DNA from: Arthrobacter sp. efr-133-R2A-120 | Lineage (GTDB): Bacteria > Actinomycetota > Actinomycetes > Actinomycetales > Micrococcaceae | Assembly (NCBI RefSeq): GCF_030209835.1 | Contig: NZ_JARVRF010000022.1 | Span: 1-64,000 of the forward strand | Reading direction: 5' to 3' | DNA length: 64,000 bases | Shown here: positions 60,058 through 64,000 of the stretch, in pieces | How the letters are laid out: every line of letters begins with the position of its first letter | How positions within the stretch are numbered: the first letter of the stretch is position 1 | Notes under the pieces: model-generated | Told to the model about the DNA's origin: nothing | Database searches by the model: none | Seen by the model: the letters and a program-made list of their open reading frames with translations, nothing else | Translations under genes and position numbers: made by a program

Positions 60058-61554
60058 ATGACCATCACGACCATCGAAGAACTGACCATTGCCGAGGTCC
60101 ACGATGCACTCCTCGCAGGAACGTACACCGTGCGGGACCTCGTCGAGGCGTACCTGGAACGCATCCGCACCCTCGACGCCGAGGGGCCGGCACTGAACTC
60201 CATCGTCACCGTCTCCAGCACCGCCCTCGACGAAGCCGACGCGCAGGACGCCTACCTCGCCGCGAACGGCAAGCTCTCCGGACCACTCCACGGGGTTCCC
60301 GTCGTGGTCAAAGACCAGATCGAAACCGCCGGAATACCCACAAGCTTCGGCAGCGCCGCAACCGGCGCCTACACAGCCGCCCAGGACGCGACCGCGATCG
60401 CCCAGCTGCGTGCAGCTGGCGCGATCATCCTCGCCAAGACCACCATGCCGGACTTCGCCACATCCTGGTTCTCCACTTCCTCCAGGAGCGGGATCACCCG
60501 GAACCCCTACGACCTGGCCCGCGACCCGGGCGGATCCAGCAGCGGCTCCGCAGCCGCCGTCGCCGCCAACCTCGCCCTCGTGGGCATCGGCGAAGACACC
60601 GGCGGGTCCATCCGGTTGCCTTCTTCCTTCTGCAACGTCGTCGGACTCCGCGTCACGCCGGGCCTGATCAGCCGGACCGGGATGTCTTCCCTGGTCGTGC
60701 CGCAGGACACGGCCGGGCCCATCACCCGAACCGTCACGGATGCCGCCGTCGTCCTGGATGCGCTCGTCGGCTTCGACCCGAAAGACCCTTACACCGCGGC
60801 GTACGCCATTGCCCGCCACTCCGGTACCTACGCCGAAGCCGTGACCAAGAACGCGCTCACCGGCAAACGCATCGGTGTGCTGCGCCAGGCCTTCGGCCCC
60901 GATTCGGACGCAGAATCGGCGGAAGTCAACGACGTCATCCGCCAGGCCCTGGCTGCCGTGGAAGCGGCAGGAGCCCAGCTCGTCGATGTGGAAGTACCGA
61001 ACCTGAACGACTACGTCGCCGACACCTCGGTGTACTTCTCACGGTCCCGGCAGGACATGAACGCCTTCATCGCCAAACGGCCCCAACTCGGCATCGACTC
61101 GATCGAACAGCTTCACGCGGAGGGCAAGTTCCACGAGAAGCTGGATCTGTTCGTCGGGATTGCGACCGGTCCGGCGACGGCAAAAGACGACCCCACGTAC
61201 CCGGACCGGGTGGCCCTCCAAGGCGACTTCCAGCGACTGGTGGCGGGAATCATGGCCGAACAAAAGCTTGACGCCATCTGCTTCCCGGACGTCAAACTCG
61301 CAGCCCCGAGCCACGAAGACATCTTCGCCGACCGCTGGACATGCCTGACCTACCCGACCAACACCGTCATCGCATCCCAGCTATTGTTCCCCGCCATTAC
61401 CGTTCCCGCCGGATTCACCAGCGGCGGGCTGCCCGTCGGACTGGAAATCATGGCGCTGCCCTACTCCGAACCGCAACTGCTCGGACTGGCACACGGGGTC
61501 GAGAAGGCTACCGCGGCACGCAAGGCACCCAACCTGTCCCGGGTGACAGCGTGA
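60058..61554 (+). CDS. Amidase (amidase signature family)
   Basis: A 498-residue amidase. The Ser-cisSer-Lys machinery is present: Lys in GVPVVVKDQIETAG, and the glycine/serine-rich signature from DPGGSSSGSAAAVAANLALVGIGEDTGGSIRLPSSF. The C-terminal part (FPAITVPAGFTSGGLPVGLEIMALPYSEPQLLGLAHGVE) is normal. It hydrolyses an amide. It is in an operon with a transporter and PxpA, so the imported solute is probably an amide or cyclic amide. AAGGAATCACC precedes ATG 60058. Confidence 0.9.
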   Translation: MTITTIEELTIAEVHDALLAGTYTVRDLVEAYLERIRTLDAEGPALNSIVTVSSTALDEADAQDAYLAANGKLSGPLHGVPVVVKDQIETAGIPTSFGSAATGAYTAAQDATAIAQLRAAGAIILAKTTMPDFATSWFSTSSRSGITRNPYDLARDPGGSSSGSAAAVAANLALVGIGEDTGGSIRLPSSFCNVVGLRVTPGLISRTGMSSLVVPQDTAGPITRTVTDAAVVLDALVGFDPKDPYTAAYAIARHSGTYAEAVTKNALTGKRIGVLRQAFGPDSDAESAEVNDVIRQALAAVEAAGAQLVDVEVPNLNDYVADTSVYFSRSRQDMNAFIAKRPQLGIDSIEQLHAEGKFHEKLDLFVGIATGPATAKDDPTYPDRVALQGDFQRLVAGIMAEQKLDAICFPDVKLAAPSHEDIFADRWTCLTYPTNTVIASQLLFPAITVPAGFTSGGLPVGLEIMALPYSEPQLLGLAHGVEKATAARKAPNLSRVTA

Positions 61555-62288
61555 AAGGCAAGACCTTGATTCCCCAGCTGACACTCAACTCGGACATGGG
61601 CGAGTCCTACGGGATCCACTCCTTCGGAAACGACGAAGCCCTCCTGCCCCTGGTCGACTCCATCAACGTCGCCTGCGGCATGCATGCAGGAGACCCTGGC
61701 ACCATGAACCGCATCGTCACCCAGGCCGCCTCCGCCGGTGTCCGCATCGGCGCCCACCCCGGCCTGCCGGACCCCGTAGGCTTCGGACGACGCGAAATGG
61801 CTTTGCGGAAAGACGAGGTCCGGGACTTGGTCCGTTACCAGGTCGGTGCCCTATGGGGATTCCTCGACTCCACTGGCGTACCCCTGAACCACATCAAGCC
61901 CCACGGAGCCTTGTTCGCCATGCTCTCCAGAAGCGAGGAACTGATGGACGCCCTCTGCGATGTCGCTGAGCAATTCAACGTGCCGGTCTACGGACTCCCG
62001 GGAACCTGCCACGAAACAACCGCGGCACGCCGGGGAATCCCGTTCATCGGCGAACTGTATGTGGACCTTGACTACAACGCCGACGGCACGGTGATTGTCA
62101 ACCGCTCAAGCCACGAATCCGGGATCGCACAAGCCGTTCAACGCACCCACCGATACCTGGAGGAGGGAACGATAGCTTCGGTGACGGGTGAAACCGTCAT
62201 CGTCAGGGCGGACACCATCTGTATCCACTCCGACCAGGCAAATTCCGTTGAACTGGCCACCGCAGTCCGGGACGTCCTCAACACCTGA
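61551..62288 (+). CDS. pxpA: LamB/YcsF family protein (5-oxoprolinase subunit A-like)
   Basis: A 245-residue protein. LNSDMGESYGIHSFGNDEALLPLVDSINVACGMHAGDP is the family's metal-binding start, and VGALWGFLDSTGVPLNHIKPHGALF follows. In 5-oxoprolinase, PxpA works with PxpB and PxpC; neither is encoded here. Other members act in different lactam or amide pathways. The GTG start overlaps the amidase stop as GTGA. Its partner may be the amidase or distant genes. Confidence 0.82.
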   Translation: MKGKTLIPQLTLNSDMGESYGIHSFGNDEALLPLVDSINVACGMHAGDPGTMNRIVTQAASAGVRIGAHPGLPDPVGFGRREMALRKDEVRDLVRYQVGALWGFLDSTGVPLNHIKPHGALFAMLSRSEELMDALCDVAEQFNVPVYGLPGTCHETTAARRGIPFIGELYVDLDYNADGTVIVNRSSHESGIAQAVQRTHRYLEEGTIASVTGETVIVRADTICIHSDQANSVELATAVRDVLNT

Positions 62289-62310
62289 TCCGCGCCCACC
62301 AAGCCCGCCA

Positions 62311-62345
62311 AAGCCGGGTGCCTGCCAAACCCAGGCACCCGGCTT
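62311..62345. terminator. Perfect hairpin between convergent operons
   Basis: AAGCCGGGTGCCTG (62311-62324) pairs perfectly with CAGGCACCCGGCTT (62332-62345) around a 7-base loop. It follows the pxpA stop by about 22 bases and separates it from the leftward dehydrogenase gene. Confidence 0.75.
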
Positions 62346-62386
62346 CGCCATATCAAGAACGGTTGGTGTTTTAGAAGATATTGCCT

Positions 62387-63346
62387 CTAATTGATCGGTG
62401 CAGGGGGCTGTTCACCGCTGAGCACGGCGAGTGCGTTGTCGGCGGCCAGCATCGCCATCGCGGTGCGCGTCTCCACTGTGGCGGAGCCCAGATGCGGCAC
62501 GAGCACCGCGTTCTCCAGCTCCAGCAATTCGGGATGGACCTGGGGCTCACGCTCGAAGACGTCCAGCCCGGCACCGGCGATGACGCCCTCGCGAAGTGCA
62601 GACGCGAGGGCTGCTTCGTCGACGATCGGTCCGCGCGCGGTGTTGACCAAGAACGCCGAGCTCTTCATTGCAGCGAGTTGCTCGGCGCCGATCAGATGAT
62701 GCGTGGTAGGCCCGTACGGGCAGTGCAGCGAGACGACGTCGGACACAGCCAGCAACTCGTCGAGGTCGACCCGCCGTGCGCCCAGCTCGGCGGCGATCAC
62801 CGGATCGAGCTCACTGCGCGACTGATAGACGATTTCCATGCCGAAGGCCTTGGCCCGGCGCGCGGTCGCCTGCCCGATGCCGCCCATGCCGACGACCCCG
62901 AGGATCTTCCCTTGCAGGCTGGACCCGAGCAGGAAGAACATCCCCCACTTCCAGGCCTGGCCGGAGCGGATGAGCCTCTCCCCCTCGCCGAGACGGCGGG
63001 TCGCCATGAGGATGAGGCCCATGGCGATGTCGGCTGTGGCGTCCGTGAGCACCCCTGGCGTGTTGGTGGCTACGATGCCCCGTTCCGTGCAGGCCGGGAC
63101 GTCGATGTTGTCATAGCCCACCGCGACGTTCGCGACGACCTTGAGCTGCGGGCCGGCGGCGTCCAGCAGCTCGGCGTCGATGCGTTCGGTGAGCAGGCTC
63201 ACCACGGCATCTGCCCCGGCTACGCGGCGCAGGAGCTCCTCGCGGCCGATCGACTCCGAACCAGTCCACGCATCGACCTCGTGCTCGGCGCGAAGCTTTT
63301 CGATCGCGGTTTCGGGAATACGTCCCGTGACGACGACCCGGCTCAT
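62387..63346 (-). CDS. D-2-hydroxyacid dehydrogenase (glyoxylate/hydroxypyruvate reductase type)
   Basis: A 319-residue NAD(P)-dependent enzyme. GVVGMGGIGQATARRAKAFGMEI is the dinucleotide site. NTARGPIVDEAALASALREGVIAGAGLDVFEREP contains the substrate Arg, and PHLGSATVETR the catalytic His. It reduces a 2-oxo acid to a D-2-hydroxy acid or the reverse. ATG 63346 overlaps the aminotransferase stop as ATGA, so the pair may turn an amino acid into a hydroxy acid through its oxo acid. The exact substrate is unknown. Confidence 0.87.
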   Translation of the reverse strand: MSRVVVTGRIPETAIEKLRAEHEVDAWTGSESIGREELLRRVAGADAVVSLLTERIDAELLDAAGPQLKVVANVAVGYDNIDVPACTERGIVATNTPGVLTDATADIAMGLILMATRRLGEGERLIRSGQAWKWGMFFLLGSSLQGKILGVVGMGGIGQATARRAKAFGMEIVYQSRSELDPVIAAELGARRVDLDELLAVSDVVSLHCPYGPTTHHLIGAEQLAAMKSSAFLVNTARGPIVDEAALASALREGVIAGAGLDVFEREPQVHPELLELENAVLVPHLGSATVETRTAMAMLAADNALAVLSGEQPPAPIN

Positions 63347-64000
63347 GCCGTCTCGATCCACTCGCGCAGGCGGCCCAGGCCCTCGCTGATATCCGGCACC
63401 TCGATGCCCGAGTACGCGAGTCGGATGTATTGCCGCTGCTCACCGGGCAGGCGGCGGCCGAAGTGCTCACGCGTGCAGAAGGAAACGCCGGTCTTGTACA
63501 GGGCATCGGCGGCGAAGTCTCCGACTGCCGTGTATCCCATGCGCTCCATCGCCTCGGTGACATCAGGGAACAGGTAGAACGTCGATTGCGGCACGGCGAC
63601 GCGCATGCCCGGGATGGAATTCACGAGCTCGCAGGCGGTGTCACGACGCTTCTGCAGGACGTCAAGCATCTGCTGCACGGATTCCTGGGGGCCGCGGAGT
63701 GCTTCGACGCCGGCCCACTGCACGTAGTGCGTCGTGCAGGACTCATCGTTGGTGTTGAGCGTGCTGAGCACCTTGGCGATCTCGAGCGGTGCGACGGCGC
63801 AACCGAGACGCGAGCCGGTCATCGCGAACTTCTTACTGAACGTGTAAAGGATGACGGTGCGCTCGGCCATGCCCGGAAGAGATGCGACTGAGCTGGAAAC
63901 GCCCTCATAGCGGGTCTCGAAGTACGCCTCGTCGGAGAGCACCCACAGGTCGTTTTCTATCGCGAGCTGTGCGATGGCCTCCCGCTCGGCCGCCGTCGAC
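63343..64000 (-). CDS. PLP-dependent class I/II aminotransferase, cut by the window edge
   Basis: The C-terminal 218 residues are visible. LWVLSDEAYFETRY (the strand before the cofactor Asp-Tyr region), then YTFSKKFAMTGSRLGCAV with the PLP-binding Lys in SKKF, are typical of class I aminotransferases. FCTREHFGRRLPGEQRQYIRLAYSG near the end carries the substrate-carboxylate Arg. The N-terminus is beyond base 64000. Its stop overlaps the start of the D-2-hydroxyacid dehydrogenase gene, implying a linked function. Confidence 0.87.
   Translation of the reverse strand, partial: STAAEREAIAQLAIENDLWVLSDEAYFETRYEGVSSSVASLPGMAERTVILYTFSKKFAMTGSRLGCAVAPLEIAKVLSTLNTNDESCTTHYVQWAGVEALRGPQESVQQMLDVLQKRRDTACELVNSIPGMRVAVPQSTFYLFPDVTEAMERMGYTAVGDFAADALYKTGVSFCTREHFGRRLPGEQRQYIRLAYSGIEVPDISEGLGRLREWIETA

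Noticed and set aside
59200..61554. The amidase frame extended to 784 codons
   Set aside because: The upstream part overlaps the permease gene in another frame and lacks any domain. AAGGA before ATG 60058 marks the start.

Overview
The window is GC-rich with frequent GTG/TTG starts, many ATGA/GTGA stop-start overlaps, and a dense set of aromatic, amine and amino-acid catabolic genes. This suggests a chromosomal or megaplasmid accessory region of a high-GC actinobacterium. The gene style resembles Arthrobacter/Paenarthrobacter (Micrococcaceae), but that is an inference from gene content, not a database match. I saw no rRNA, tRNA, CRISPR array or intact insertion sequence.

Left edge (1-4.4 kb): the C-terminal end of a GH36-type alpha-galactosidase, a broken isochorismatase-family gene, an orphan dihydrolipoamide dehydrogenase and an MFS exporter. 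Main island (4.4-22.8 kb): three connected blocks. (a) A leftward operon (10875 to 4460) encodes an FAH-family hydrolase, a small cupin, a TesB thioesterase, an aryl-CoA ligase of the 2-aminobenzoate type and a two-domain aminobenzoyl-CoA (salicylyl-CoA 5-hydroxylase type) monooxygenase/reductase. (b) A RidA-like gene, a hot-dog thioesterase and a PaaX-type regulator lie next to it. (c) A second leftward operon (21653 to 13378) encodes a mini-ORF, an SDR, a second related mini-ORF, StyA1, a StyA2B fusion (indole/styrene monooxygenase fused to its flavin reductase), a CrtI-like FAD oxidoreductase, an isatin-hydrolase-type cyclase and a TPP enzyme. A divergent AraC regulator faces it. Read together, these genes spell out an inferred indole route: indole to isatin to isatinate to anthranilate to anthraniloyl-CoA, then hydroxylation and ring reduction or opening. 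This is the most interesting system in the window.

Amine block (23.2-31.1 kb): two paralogous TetR repressors with recognisable, related palindromic operators control a cupin plus flavin amine oxidase pair, and a permease, MoaF-like, aldehyde dehydrogenase and SDR operon. A junction region (31-37 kb) holds a VanZ-like gene, a GH15 remnant, a secreted GH25-like protein, a GlxA regulator with tautomerase and quinone-reductase-type genes, and a toxin-antitoxin pair.

Amino-acid/ureido block (37.1-55.3 kb): two divergent units, each with a PucR/CdaR-type regulator and an M20 amidohydrolase of the N-carbamoyl type. One carries an MHS transporter, TPP enzyme, aminobutyraldehyde-type dehydrogenase, YtcJ amidohydrolase and M20 hydrolase. 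The others carry an MHS transporter, RidA and RraA, and a permease, M20, nitrilase-fold amidase and lysine-2-monooxygenase-like DavB. The right end (55.4-64 kb) has a GntR regulator, a sugar-type ABC transporter whose binding-protein gene is frameshifted, an amidase and a PxpA/LamB-YcsF protein. A D-2-hydroxyacid dehydrogenase and a partial aminotransferase follow.
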